The notes beneath the pieces were generated by a model. That model saw only the letters and a list, made by a program, of their open reading frames with translations. It made no database searches and had not been told where the DNA came from. DNA of 64,000 bases from Teichococcus deserti (GTDB lineage: Bacteria > Pseudomonadota > Alphaproteobacteria > Acetobacterales > Acetobacteraceae), in NCBI RefSeq assembly GCF_001982615.1, contig NZ_MLCO01000013.1, forward strand, positions 1 through 64,000, read 5' to 3'. How positions within the stretch are numbered: position 1 is the first letter of the stretch; every line of letters begins with the position of its first letter. The position numbers and the translations under genes are program-made. Below are positions 17,655 through 25,660 of the stretch, one piece after another.

Positions 17655-18685
17655 CGCCGCCGCGGCGCCGCGCCCTGCTGCGGCGGGCGCCGCTCGCTGC
17701 CCTGGCCGCCTGCCTGTCCCTGGCAGGAAGGCCGGGAGCAGCGCGACCGATTCCCCGTCAGCGCAGGCTGACCGTCCAACAGGATCCGTCCATGTCCTTC
17801 TCCGAGACCCTGGCCCAGGCGCTGGCCGGGCCCGGCCGCCAGGCCATTCCCTTCACCGACGAAGCCGGCGAGGCCGGCCGGCCGCTGGTGCTGCACACCT
17901 ATCGCGCGCCGGGCTTCACGCCGGACAGCCCAGTGGTGCTGGTGCAGCACGGCATGGGCCGCAACGGCGACGAGTACCGCGATTTCTGGATCGAGGCCGC
18001 TGACCGCCACAACCTGCTGATCGTCGCCACCACCTTCAGCAATGCCGACTACCCGGGCGCCGAGCTCTACAACAACGGCCATGTGCTGGACTCGACCGGC
18101 GCGGTGCGGCCGCGCGGCGAATGGGGCTATGCGGTGCCGGCCCGGGTCTTCGGCTGGCTGCGCCAGGCTGGCGTCACCCGCCGCGGGCAGGCGCATTTCT
18201 TCGGCCATTCCGCTGGCGGCCAGTTCGGCCATCGCCTGGCCTCGACCCAGGACCTGTCGCCCTATGCCGCGATCGCCGTCGGCAATCCGGGCTGGTACAC
18301 CCTGCCGGATCTGGCGAAGGCTTTCCCGGCGGGCATGGATGGCATCGGGCTGGGCGAGGCTGAGCTGACCGCGCTGCTGGCCTATCCGCTGCTGATCCTG
18401 GCCGGCGAGCAGGATATCGAGACCTCCGGCCCCAGCCTGCCGGCCCAGCCGGAGGCGGTGGCCCAGGGCCCGCACCGCTACGCCCGCGCTCACAACTACC
18501 TGGCCGCCGGCCAGGCCGAGGCCTCCCGCCGAGGCATCGCCTGCAACTGGCGCCTGGTGAGCGTGCCGCATATCGGCCATGACGGCGCCGCCATGTCGCG
18601 CGTCTGCGCCAGCCTGTGGTTCGAGGACCGGCTGCCGGCCGAGGCGACCCTGGCCTCCTGGGGCAAGGGCAGCGGCGCGCTGTAA
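17651..18685 (+). CDS. Exported alpha/beta hydrolase
   Basis: A 344-residue protein with an Arg-rich N-terminus, hydrophobic stretch and lipobox-like LAAC (residues 17-20), so probably exported or lipid-anchored. The fold shows VLVQHGMGRNGDEY (oxyanion strand), the nucleophile elbow FGHSAGG, AGEQDIE, and the His in VPHIGHDGAAM. It resembles depolymerase/dienelactone-type esterases. The ATG overlaps the stop of the peptide-binding protein (ATGA). An internal ATG at 17792 (MSFSETL) would yield a cytosolic form, so localisation is uncertain. Substrate unknown. Confidence 0.8.
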   Translation: MTPPRRRALLRRAPLAALAACLSLAGRPGAARPIPRQRRLTVQQDPSMSFSETLAQALAGPGRQAIPFTDEAGEAGRPLVLHTYRAPGFTPDSPVVLVQHGMGRNGDEYRDFWIEAADRHNLLIVATTFSNADYPGAELYNNGHVLDSTGAVRPRGEWGYAVPARVFGWLRQAGVTRRGQAHFFGHSAGGQFGHRLASTQDLSPYAAIAVGNPGWYTLPDLAKAFPAGMDGIGLGEAELTALLAYPLLILAGEQDIETSGPSLPAQPEAVAQGPHRYARAHNYLAAGQAEASRRGIACNWRLVSVPHIGHDGAAMSRVCASLWFEDRLPAEATLASWGKGSGAL

Positions 18686-18714
18686 TCCACGCGCACGCCT
18701 GACCGGCGGCAAAT

Positions 18715-18779
18715 CGATGGGACGTTGATTGACAATTATTACCGAACTTGGTGGTGTATTCGTCAATCAACGTCCATCG
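18715..18779. repeat. Large near-perfect inverted repeat upstream of the ATP-grasp gene
   Basis: Left arm 18716-18733 (GATGGGACGTTGATTGAC) and right arm 18762-18778 (GTCAATCAACGTCCATC) are complementary except for one extra G. A 28-base AT-rich loop lies between them. The outer C18715-G18779 pair extends it. It lies 31 bases after one stop codon and 14 bases before the next ATG, and has no U-run, so an operator or an RNA structure is more likely than a simple terminator. Confidence 0.8.
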
Positions 18780-18792
18780 GGACCTGCCGGCC

Positions 18793-19776
18793 ATGACCAA
18801 GATCTTCGTTATCCACGAGAACCCGCAGTGGCTGCCGCCGCTGGCCGAGGCCTTCGACCGCATCGGCCTGCCCTGGGCGGAGCTGGACCTGTCGCGCGGC
18901 GTCTTCGACCTGAGCTCCGCCCCGCCCGAAGGCGTGTTCTACAACCGGATGAGCGCCTCCTCGCATACCCGTGGCCATCGCTATGCCGCCGAGCTGACGG
19001 CGGGCGTGCTGGCCTGGCTGACCCGACATGGCCGCCGCGTGATCAATGGCCCGGCGGCGCTGGATCTGGAGATCAGCAAGGCCCGGCAATATGCCGCGTT
19101 GGAGCGCGCCGGCCTGCGGATTCCACGCACGATCCTGGTGCAGGACGACAATGCCGCGCTGATCGAAGCGGCGCGCCGCCATTTCGCCCCCGGCCCGGTG
19201 ATCCTGAAGCCGAACCGCGGCGGCAAGGGGCTGGGCGTGCGGCTTTTCGCCTCGGTCGAGGCGCTGGAGGCGCATCTGGAGAACGCCCCCGCCGAGGAGG
19301 CGCCGGTCGACGGCATCTGGCTGCTGCAGGACTATATCCGCGCCCAGCGCCCGGTGATCACCCGCGCCGAATTCGTCGGCGGCCGCTTCGTCTATGCGGT
19401 CGAGGTCGACACGACCTCGGGCTTCGAGCTCTGCCCCGCCGATGTCTGCGCAACCGGTGACGCTTTCTGCCCGGTCGGCACGGCGCCGGCAGTGCCCGCC
19501 GCGCCGCGCTTCACGGTGCTGAAGGAAGGCATCGAGGCGCCGCTGCGCCACAAGCTGGAGGCCTTCCTGGCGGCGAGCGGCGTCGATGTCGCCGGCATCG
19601 AGTTCATCCGCGACGCTGAGGGCCAGCCGCTGGTCTACGACGTCAACACCAACACCAACTACAATGCCGGCGCCGAGGAAGTGGCAGGCATCGCTGGCAC
19701 CCCGCGCTCCGGCCCGGGCGCCCTGGCGGAATTCCTGGCCAACGAGCTCGGCCACCGGCAGCGGCAGGCGGCCTGA
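18793..19776 (+). CDS. ATP-grasp ligase, RimK/LysX-like
   Basis: A 327-residue ATP-grasp enzyme. Such enzymes join a carboxylate to an amine or thiol through an acyl-phosphate. Seen are the N-terminal pre-grasp domain (MTKIFVIHENPQWL), NGPAALDLEISKARQYAAL, the ATP lysine region ILKPNRGGKGLGVRLF, and the metal-binding end EFIRDAEGQPLVYDVNTNTN. This closing 'YDVN.N.N' is typical of RimK/LysX-type alpha-L-glutamate ligases. The substrate is unknown and no carrier protein gene is adjacent. The ATG at 18793 was chosen because upstream sequence is the inverted repeat. A strong hairpin at 19789-19810 terminates it. Confidence 0.83.
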   Translation: MTKIFVIHENPQWLPPLAEAFDRIGLPWAELDLSRGVFDLSSAPPEGVFYNRMSASSHTRGHRYAAELTAGVLAWLTRHGRRVINGPAALDLEISKARQYAALERAGLRIPRTILVQDDNAALIEAARRHFAPGPVILKPNRGGKGLGVRLFASVEALEAHLENAPAEEAPVDGIWLLQDYIRAQRPVITRAEFVGGRFVYAVEVDTTSGFELCPADVCATGDAFCPVGTAPAVPAAPRFTVLKEGIEAPLRHKLEAFLAASGVDVAGIEFIRDAEGQPLVYDVNTNTNYNAGAEEVAGIAGTPRSGPGALAEFLANELGHRQRQAA

Positions 19777-19788
19777 TCTCACGACAAG

Positions 19789-19810
19789 CGGCCGGGGACC
19801 TCCCCGGCCG
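19789..19810. terminator. Bidirectional terminator between ATP-grasp and EAL genes
   Basis: Perfect arms CGGCCGGGG (19789-19797) and CCCCGGCCG (19802-19810) with loop ACCT, preceded by AAG and followed by TTT. It lies between convergent stop codons. Confidence 0.85.
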
Positions 19811-19819
19811 TTTCGCCGT

Positions 19820-22306
19820 TCAGGCCAGCACTTCCTGGGCCCCGCCATCCAGGCAGAGCGACAGAAATTCTTCCGGCGCCATGGGGCGGCCCCAGAGCCA
19901 GCCCTGCACCTCGTGGCAGCCGATGCGGCGGGCCTGGTCCAGCTCTTCCACGGTCTCCACGCCCTCGGCCACCAGGCGCAGGTTCAGCGCATTGGCCATG
20001 GCGCCGATCGCCTGCAGGAAGGCGGTGCCGGCGGCATCCCGTGCGGCGTCGCGGATGAAGACGCGGTCGATCTTCAGCTCGTCGATCGGCAGGTGGCGCA
20101 GCCGCGACAGCGAGGAATAGCCGGTGCCGAAATCGTCGATGGCGACGGCGCAGCCCAGCCGCTGCAACTCGCGCAGGTTTTCGTCCAGCAGGCCGGGGCC
20201 GCCGATCAGCGCGCTTTCGGTCAGCTCGATGCCCAGGCGATCACCGGGCACGCCCTGCCGCGCCAGCCGGGCGGCGATCATGGCGGTCAGGTTGTGCCGG
20301 GCCAGCTGGGCGGGCGGGAAGTTCATCGACACCCGCTGCCCGGGGCGCAGCCGGGCCAGCAGCGGCATCACCTGGTCGAAGACGAACTCTGTCAGCGGCT
20401 GGATCAGCCCCGTCTCCTCCGCCAGGGGAACGAAGTCGTCGGGCGGGATCAGGCAGCCATCCTCGCGGCGCCAGCGCACCAGGGCTTCGCCGCCGGTCAG
20501 CTGGCGCTGGTCGGCGGTGAAGCGCGGCTGCACCTCGATGAACAGCCCGCCATTGTCCAGCGCCCGGCGCAGCCCCTGGGCCGTCGAGAAGCGGCGGGCG
20601 GCGGTGTTGCGCATGGTGCTGGCGAAGCCGCGGATGCTGCCGGGGGCGCGGCCCTTGGCGTCCAGCAGCGCGATCTCGGCGGCTTCCAGCAGCCCGTCGG
20701 GCCGGGTGTCGTCGGTCGGCGCCATGGCGATGCCGATGGTCACCGGCGGCAGGCGGAAGCCGCTCTCGCCATGTCCCTCCGGCACCGCGCCCTCGACCGA
20801 GACGGCGATGCGGCCGGCCAGCACCTGGGCGCGCTCGGCCTCGGCCAGGTCGCGCATCAGCACGGCGAAGCGGTCATTGCCGAAGCGCGCCAGCAGGCAG
20901 TCATGCGGCAGGACATCGGCGATGCGGCGGGCGGCGGTGCGCAGCACCCGGTCGCCCGCGGCAAAACCGATCGTGCCGTTCAGCGCGCTAAAATCCACCA
21001 GGTCGACCAGCAGCAGCGTGGCGCGCGCGCCGGGGCGCTCCAGCAGCCGGGCCAGCTCCTCCTTCAGGCGGCGCTGGTTGGGCAGGCCGGTCAGCTCGTC
21101 GTTATAGGCCAGCCGCTCGATGCGCTGCTGCGCCTCGTGGATGGCGGTGTTGTCGCGCAGCACGCCGATGAAGTGGCGCACCCCGTCGAGCTCGACCTCG
21201 CTCAGGCTGAAATGGATCCGCAGCATGCGGCCGTCGCGGTGGCGGGCGAAGCTTTCCTGGGCGCTGCTCCCGACCGGGATCGGGCTGATGCGCAGGTAGC
21301 GCTCCAGATAAGCGGCGTGCTCGCTGGCCTCCTGCGGGTTGCCCAGCTGCGCGACATGGCGGCCCTGCAGCTCCTCCGCCGTCCAGCCCAGGATCTCCAC
21401 CACCTTGCGGTTGGCATAGACGATATGGCCGTGCTCGTCGGCCAGCACGATGCCCTCGGCGATGTTCTCGACCACCGTCCGGAACCGGTGCTCGCTTTCC
21501 GAAACGCGCAGCATGGCGTCCTGCAGCTCGGTGATGTCGCGGCCGATGCCGTGGATCTCGACCATCCGGCCATGCGCGTCGAAGGCGGCGATATTGACCC
21601 AGTGGCGCCAGCCGGGCCGGCCGTCCGGCCCCTGGTGGCGCAGGATATGGGCGAGCAGCGGCTCGGCCGGGGTCAGGCGCGCGAATTGTGCCAGCAGCGC
21701 CGGGCGCTCGGCGGCGGGGACCAGGTCGCAGAGCCGCCGGCCCAGCAGGTGCTGCGGTCCGCGGCCACCGGCGCGGGCATAGGCGGCGTTGACGAAGGTC
21801 AGCGCGGTGTCCGGCCGGCAGCGGTAGATCAGCGCCTCCTGGGCCAGGAAGGCATCGAGGACCAATTGCCCGCCGGTCTGGTGCGCCATCCGGCGCCGCG
21901 CCATCTCCCCCGGGTCGATGCCGTAGCCGACCAGTAGCCGGGTGCCGCCGGCGGGGTCGGGCAGGGGCACCAGCGCCATGTCCCAGTCGCGCGGGCCGTC
22001 GGCATGCGGCAGGCAGGCGGTCAGGTCGACGACGCAGCCGCCATTCCAGGCGAAGCGCAGCTGCTCGACCAGTTGGCCGGCCAGGTCGGGTGGGAACAAC
22101 TCCTCCGGGCGGCGGCCGGCCAGCGCCTCGATGGGACGGCCGGTGGCGGCGGCCAGGGCCGGGTTGATCTGCAGGAAGCGGAAGCCAGCGTCATCCCGCA
22201 CGGCCAGGAAGGCTGGCAGGGGGCATCGGGCCAGGAAGTGATGCAGGTCCCCTGGGGACATAACGGTCGTTCGCTCGGTCAGGACAGGAAGGCAGGCGCC
22301 CCGCAT
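19820..22306 (-). CDS. PAS-PAS-PAS-GGDEF-EAL c-di-GMP phosphodiesterase (GGDEF degenerate)
   Basis: An 828-residue cytosolic signalling protein: three PAS-like modules in the first 390 residues (a clear one at FRTVVENIAEGIVLADEHG), a GGDEF domain about 400-550, and an EAL domain about 565-820. The GGDEF signature is replaced by RFGNDRF, so cyclase activity is unlikely. The EAL part keeps GGEALVRW, the Asn of SMNFPP, ELTES, IDDFGTGYSS, the Lys of ELKIDR, VAEGVET and QGWLWG, so c-di-GMP hydrolysis is expected. The start is uncertain: 22306 or the ATG at 22261 (MSPGDLHH). A promoter-like element lies at 22383-22412. Confidence 0.9.
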   Translation of the reverse strand: MRGACLPVLTERTTVMSPGDLHHFLARCPLPAFLAVRDDAGFRFLQINPALAAATGRPIEALAGRRPEELFPPDLAGQLVEQLRFAWNGGCVVDLTACLPHADGPRDWDMALVPLPDPAGGTRLLVGYGIDPGEMARRRMAHQTGGQLVLDAFLAQEALIYRCRPDTALTFVNAAYARAGGRGPQHLLGRRLCDLVPAAERPALLAQFARLTPAEPLLAHILRHQGPDGRPGWRHWVNIAAFDAHGRMVEIHGIGRDITELQDAMLRVSESEHRFRTVVENIAEGIVLADEHGHIVYANRKVVEILGWTAEELQGRHVAQLGNPQEASEHAAYLERYLRISPIPVGSSAQESFARHRDGRMLRIHFSLSEVELDGVRHFIGVLRDNTAIHEAQQRIERLAYNDELTGLPNQRRLKEELARLLERPGARATLLLVDLVDFSALNGTIGFAAGDRVLRTAARRIADVLPHDCLLARFGNDRFAVLMRDLAEAERAQVLAGRIAVSVEGAVPEGHGESGFRLPPVTIGIAMAPTDDTRPDGLLEAAEIALLDAKGRAPGSIRGFASTMRNTAARRFSTAQGLRRALDNGGLFIEVQPRFTADQRQLTGGEALVRWRREDGCLIPPDDFVPLAEETGLIQPLTEFVFDQVMPLLARLRPGQRVSMNFPPAQLARHNLTAMIAARLARQGVPGDRLGIELTESALIGGPGLLDENLRELQRLGCAVAIDDFGTGYSSLSRLRHLPIDELKIDRVFIRDAARDAAGTAFLQAIGAMANALNLRLVAEGVETVEELDQARRIGCHEVQGWLWGRPMAPEEFLSLCLDGGAQEVLA

Positions 22307-22613
22307 GCCGGCCAGGAGAGCAGCTCCTGCAGGCCGGCCAGGGCTTGAACGACAACCACGCGAGGTGGCGTGGAACGTCTCTATTCTGTCAATTTTGCGT
22401 CAGCTTTGACAAGCGACGGCAAGCCTTGTCGGATCAAACCTTGAAGCGCTGCGCAAGGGCACGCTGATAAAGTATAGGAAACAAAGACAAACCAGCTTCA
22501 AATTCCGCATACGAAATATCTCCGTCTGGTTGCCGGAGGGTGAATTTCTGCGCCCTTCGGTTGCTGGCCTGCCGCTTGTACCGAAATCCGCAATCCTGGG
22601 TTGCGGCGCGGCG
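22307..22613. promoter_or_regulatory. AT-richer intergenic region with putative promoter for the EAL gene
   Basis: This 307-base gap lies between the start of the EAL gene and the stop of the amidohydrolase, both on the minus strand. About 22370-22560 is clearly AT-richer than the neighbours. On the minus strand TTGTCA (22412-22407) and CAGAAT (22388-22383) are 18 bases apart, a possible sigma-70 promoter for the EAL gene. I saw no convincing open frame or terminator hairpin in the rest. Confidence 0.5.
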
Positions 22614-23858
22614 TCATAGGGTTCGATTCGCCCGGGCCAGGACGGCCTCGAACAACACCTGGCAGCCGGCGGCGGCCTCCTCCGGCAGGATGCTCTCGGC
22701 CTCGTTGTGTGACAGCCCGTCCTTGCAGGGGGTGAAGATCATCGCGGTCGGCACGCTGCGCGCCACATAGACCGCGTCATGACCGGCGCCGGAGACGATC
22801 TCCCGCGCCGAATAGCCCAGCCGGGCCGCGCCCTGCCGCACCAGCTCGACGCAGCCGGCGTCGAAGGGCTGCATCGGGATGCGGAACAGCTCCGTTAGCT
22901 CCAGCGCGCAGCCATTGGTGGCAACCAGGGCGGCCGCCTCGGCGGGGAAGCTTCCGGCCAGGTGCTCGATCACCGCATTGTCCGGATGGCGGAACTCGAT
23001 GGAGAAGCGCACCTCGCCGGGGATGACGTTGCGGCTGTTGGGCAGGACATGCAGCTGGCCAACGGTGCCGCGGCCATCCTCGCCGCGCTCGCGCATCAGC
23101 GCATCGACCCGCTCGATCAGCCGCGCCGCCGCGAGCAGCGCATCGCGCCGGGCGGAGGGCGGCGTGGTGCCGGCATGGGCGTCCTGGCCAGTGATCACCG
23201 CGTCGTACCAGACCTGGGCCTGGGCGCCGGTGACGATGCCGATCTGCTTGCTCTCGCGCTCCAGGATTGGACCCTGCTCGATATGCAACTCGAAATAGGC
23301 GTCGGCCGGGAAGGGGCGGGCCGGGTGCTCGCCCTTGTAGCCGATCGCCTCCAGCGCCTCGCCGACGGTGACGCCCTCGACATCGGCCAGGCCATAGACC
23401 TTCTCCAGCGTGTAGATGCCGGCCCAGGCGCCGCTGCCCATCAGCGAATGGCCGAAGCGGCTGCCTTCCTCGTCGGTCCAGTTGACGAGCTCGATCGGCG
23501 CCTCGGTCTGGATGTTCAGGCCATGCAGGGTGCGCATCACCTCCAGCCCGGCGATAACGCCAAGGGCGCCGTCGAACTTGCCGCCCGAGGGTTGGCTGTC
23601 CAGGTGGCTGCCCAGCAGCACGGGCTTGCGCGCCGGGTCGCGGCCCTCGCGGCGGGCAAACATATTGCCGATGGCGTCCACCCGGACCGTCAACCCGACC
23701 GCCTGGCACCATTCGGAAAAGCGCTGGCGGCCGGCCTTGTCGACCTCGGTCAGGGTCAACCGCTTCACGCCGCCCTTGGGCGTGGCGCCGATCTCGGCCA
23801 TGGCCATCAGGCTGTCCCAGAGGCGCTGCGCGTCGATCCGCTGATTGGTGCCGGACAT
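22614..23858 (-). CDS. Zn-dependent amidohydrolase, N-carbamoyl-L-amino acid hydrolase / allantoate amidohydrolase family
   Basis: A 414-residue M20-type enzyme of the hydantoinase/carbamoylase family, which releases ammonia and CO2 from carbamoyl or ureido compounds. Metal-site motifs are LGSHLDSQPSGGKFDGALGV, NWTDEEGSRF, ELHIEQGPILE, and the late His in KDGLSHNEAES. The dimerisation domain holds QDAHAGTTPPSARRDAL. No hydantoinase or allantoin gene is adjacent, so the exact substrate is open (beta-ureidopropionate, carbamoyl-amino acid or allantoate). It is divergent from the class II aldolase with 90 bases between starts. Confidence 0.88.
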   Translation of the reverse strand: MSGTNQRIDAQRLWDSLMAMAEIGATPKGGVKRLTLTEVDKAGRQRFSEWCQAVGLTVRVDAIGNMFARREGRDPARKPVLLGSHLDSQPSGGKFDGALGVIAGLEVMRTLHGLNIQTEAPIELVNWTDEEGSRFGHSLMGSGAWAGIYTLEKVYGLADVEGVTVGEALEAIGYKGEHPARPFPADAYFELHIEQGPILERESKQIGIVTGAQAQVWYDAVITGQDAHAGTTPPSARRDALLAAARLIERVDALMRERGEDGRGTVGQLHVLPNSRNVIPGEVRFSIEFRHPDNAVIEHLAGSFPAEAAALVATNGCALELTELFRIPMQPFDAGCVELVRQGAARLGYSAREIVSGAGHDAVYVARSVPTAMIFTPCKDGLSHNEAESILPEEAAAGCQVLFEAVLARANRTL

Positions 23859-23948
23859 CAGATTTCCCTTGCGAGTTCAGCCGAGCATCTTGCCGCCAGG
23901 GCGTGGCTCTGCAAGCCTGCCCGGCCTGTTCCTCCGGGAGAACTCGTC

Positions 23949-24737
23949 ATGGCCCATGCCCTGGGCGCGCCGCGCGCCGCCGCCATCCTGCGCAATTCCG
24001 ACCTGGATGCCGATGCGGTCCGCCAGGCGCGCATCGACCTCGCCGCCTGCTTCCGCATGGCCGCGCGGCTCGGCCTGCACGAGGGCATCTGCAACCACCT
24101 CTCGGCCATGGTGCCGGGACGGGACGACCTGTTCCTGGTCAACCCCTATGGCTGGGCCTTCGCCGAGGTGACGGCGTCGCGCCTGTTGGTCTGCGACTTC
24201 CACGGCAACGTGGTCGCAGGCGAGGGCGAACCGGAGGCGACCGCCTTCTACATCCATGGCCGGCTGCACATGAAGAACCCGCGCGCCCGGGCCGCCTTCC
24301 ACACCCACATGCCGAACGCGACCGCGCTGTCGATGCTGGAGGGCCCGCCGCTGGTCTGGGCCGGGCAGACCGCGCTGAAGTTCTATGGCCGTACCGTGGT
24401 CGACGAGGACTACAACGGCCTTGCGCTGGACGAGGCCGAAGGCGACCGCATCGCCGCCTCGATGGGCGAGGCCGACATCGTCTTCATGAAGAACCACGGC
24501 GTCATGGTGGTCGGGCCCTCGATCGCCGAGGCTTGGGATGACCTCTACTATCTGGAGCGCGCCTGCGAGGTGCAACGCCTGGCCCTGGCCACCAACCGTC
24601 CGCTGAAGCCGGTGCCGGCCGAGCTGGCGCAGCGCACCTATGACCAGATGCGCGCCGGCGACAGCGAGAGCGCCCGGCTGCATCTGGAGAGCGTCAAGCG
24701 CATCCTGGCGCGCGAGGAGCCCGACTATCTCGATTGA
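23949..24737 (+). CDS. Class II aldolase/adducin family protein
   Basis: A 262-residue member of the class II aldolase/adducin family, Zn-dependent enzymes that act on phosphorylated or simple sugars. Metal and active-site segments are GICNHLSAMVPG, the HTHMPNATAL pair of histidines near residue 118, and MKNHGVMVVG with the third His. The family includes many members without assigned substrate, and nothing nearby supplies one. The ATG at 23949 is chosen over the longer frame because upstream sequence belongs to the divergent amidohydrolase start. Its 3' end overlaps the likely start of the EamA transporter. Confidence 0.87.
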   Translation: MAHALGAPRAAAILRNSDLDADAVRQARIDLAACFRMAARLGLHEGICNHLSAMVPGRDDLFLVNPYGWAFAEVTASRLLVCDFHGNVVAGEGEPEATAFYIHGRLHMKNPRARAAFHTHMPNATALSMLEGPPLVWAGQTALKFYGRTVVDEDYNGLALDEAEGDRIAASMGEADIVFMKNHGVMVVGPSIAEAWDDLYYLERACEVQRLALATNRPLKPVPAELAQRTYDQMRAGDSESARLHLESVKRILAREEPDYLD

Positions 24738-25614
24738 CGCCGCGGCGGCTGGGCGCCGTATTGGCATCGCCTGCCTTGTCTTCACCGCGACCGGCTGGGG
24801 CATGACCTGGCCGGTGCTGAAGACGGTGATGCAGGAACTGCCGGCGCTGACCGCGCGCGGCCTGGGCGGGGTGATCGCGACGCTTGGCCTGGCATTGGCG
24901 GCGCTGGCACTGCGCCAGCCGCTTTCGGTGCCGCGCAGCGAGCGGCCGGCGCTGCTGCTCGCCGCCTTGCTGAATTACGCCGCCTGGATGGGTTTCTCGA
25001 CGCTCGGCCTGCGCATCCTTTCGGCCGGGGAGGGCGCTCTGGTCGCCTATACCATGCCGGTCTGGGCGGCGCTGCTGGCCTGGCCGGTGCTGGGGGAGCG
25101 GCCGACGCTGGCCCGGCTGGCGGCGCTCGGCATGGGCATGGCCGGGGTCGCGGTGCTGATGAGCGGCCAATCGCTTTCGGCGGGGCTCGAGAAGCTGCCG
25201 GGCGTGCTGCTGGTGCTGGCCGCCGCGCTGTGCTTTGCGCTGGGCGCGGTGCTGAGCAAGCGGCGGCCACTGGTGCTGCATCCGCTGACCTCGGTGGTCT
25301 GGCAGGTGGGAATTGGCAGCCTGCCGATCCTGGCCGGCGCCGCGTTGCTGGAACGGCCGGACTGGGGCCAGGTCAGTGCGCTGAGCTGGAGCGGCGTGGC
25401 CTATATGGGCGCGGTGCCGCTGTCGCTCTGCTACCTGACCTGGTTCGCCGCGCTGCGGCGGCTGCCGGCCGGCACGGCGGCGATGGGCACGCTGCTGACG
25501 CCGATCGTCGGCATGCTGGCCAGCGCCGCGCTGCTGGGCGAGCCGCTGGGCTGGCGCCAGGCGACGGCGCTGACGCTGACGCTCGGCGGGGTGGTGCTGG
25601 CATTGCGCGGCTGA
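24640..25614 (+). CDS. EamA/DMT-family transporter
   Basis: A ten-helix drug/metabolite transporter with two EamA repeats. Hydrophobic segments begin at about residue 42 (IGIACLVFTATGWG) and run to the C-terminus (ALTLTLGGVVLALRG); the second repeat opens near GVLLVLAAALCFALGAVLSKRR. Members export amino acids or other small metabolites. The start is a problem: the only ATG before the first helix in this frame is at 24640, which overlaps the aldolase by 98 bases and gives about 40 non-hydrophobic residues. No GTG or TTG lies between, so a rare start (ATT near 24733) or the long overlap must be true. Confidence 0.78.
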   Translation: MTRCAPATARAPGCIWRASSASWRARSPTISIDAAAAGRRIGIACLVFTATGWGMTWPVLKTVMQELPALTARGLGGVIATLGLALAALALRQPLSVPRSERPALLLAALLNYAAWMGFSTLGLRILSAGEGALVAYTMPVWAALLAWPVLGERPTLARLAALGMGMAGVAVLMSGQSLSAGLEKLPGVLLVLAAALCFALGAVLSKRRPLVLHPLTSVVWQVGIGSLPILAGAALLERPDWGQVSALSWSGVAYMGAVPLSLCYLTWFAALRRLPAGTAAMGTLLTPIVGMLASAALLGEPLGWRQATALTLTLGGVVLALRG

Positions 25615-25660
25615 TGCGCCAGGCTGGCATTGCCTGCCCGAAGCGCCTAAGCCCCGCCGC

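Noticed and set aside
15882-18766. Long minus-strand frames (558 and 448 codons) opposite the peptide-binding protein and hydrolase
   Set aside because: Antisense shadows of well supported genes; no signal, domain or ribosome site.
19586-21937. 783-codon plus-strand frame opposite the EAL gene
   Set aside because: It starts inside the ATP-grasp gene and crosses a strong terminator; the protein is low-complexity and the minus strand has complete EAL motifs.
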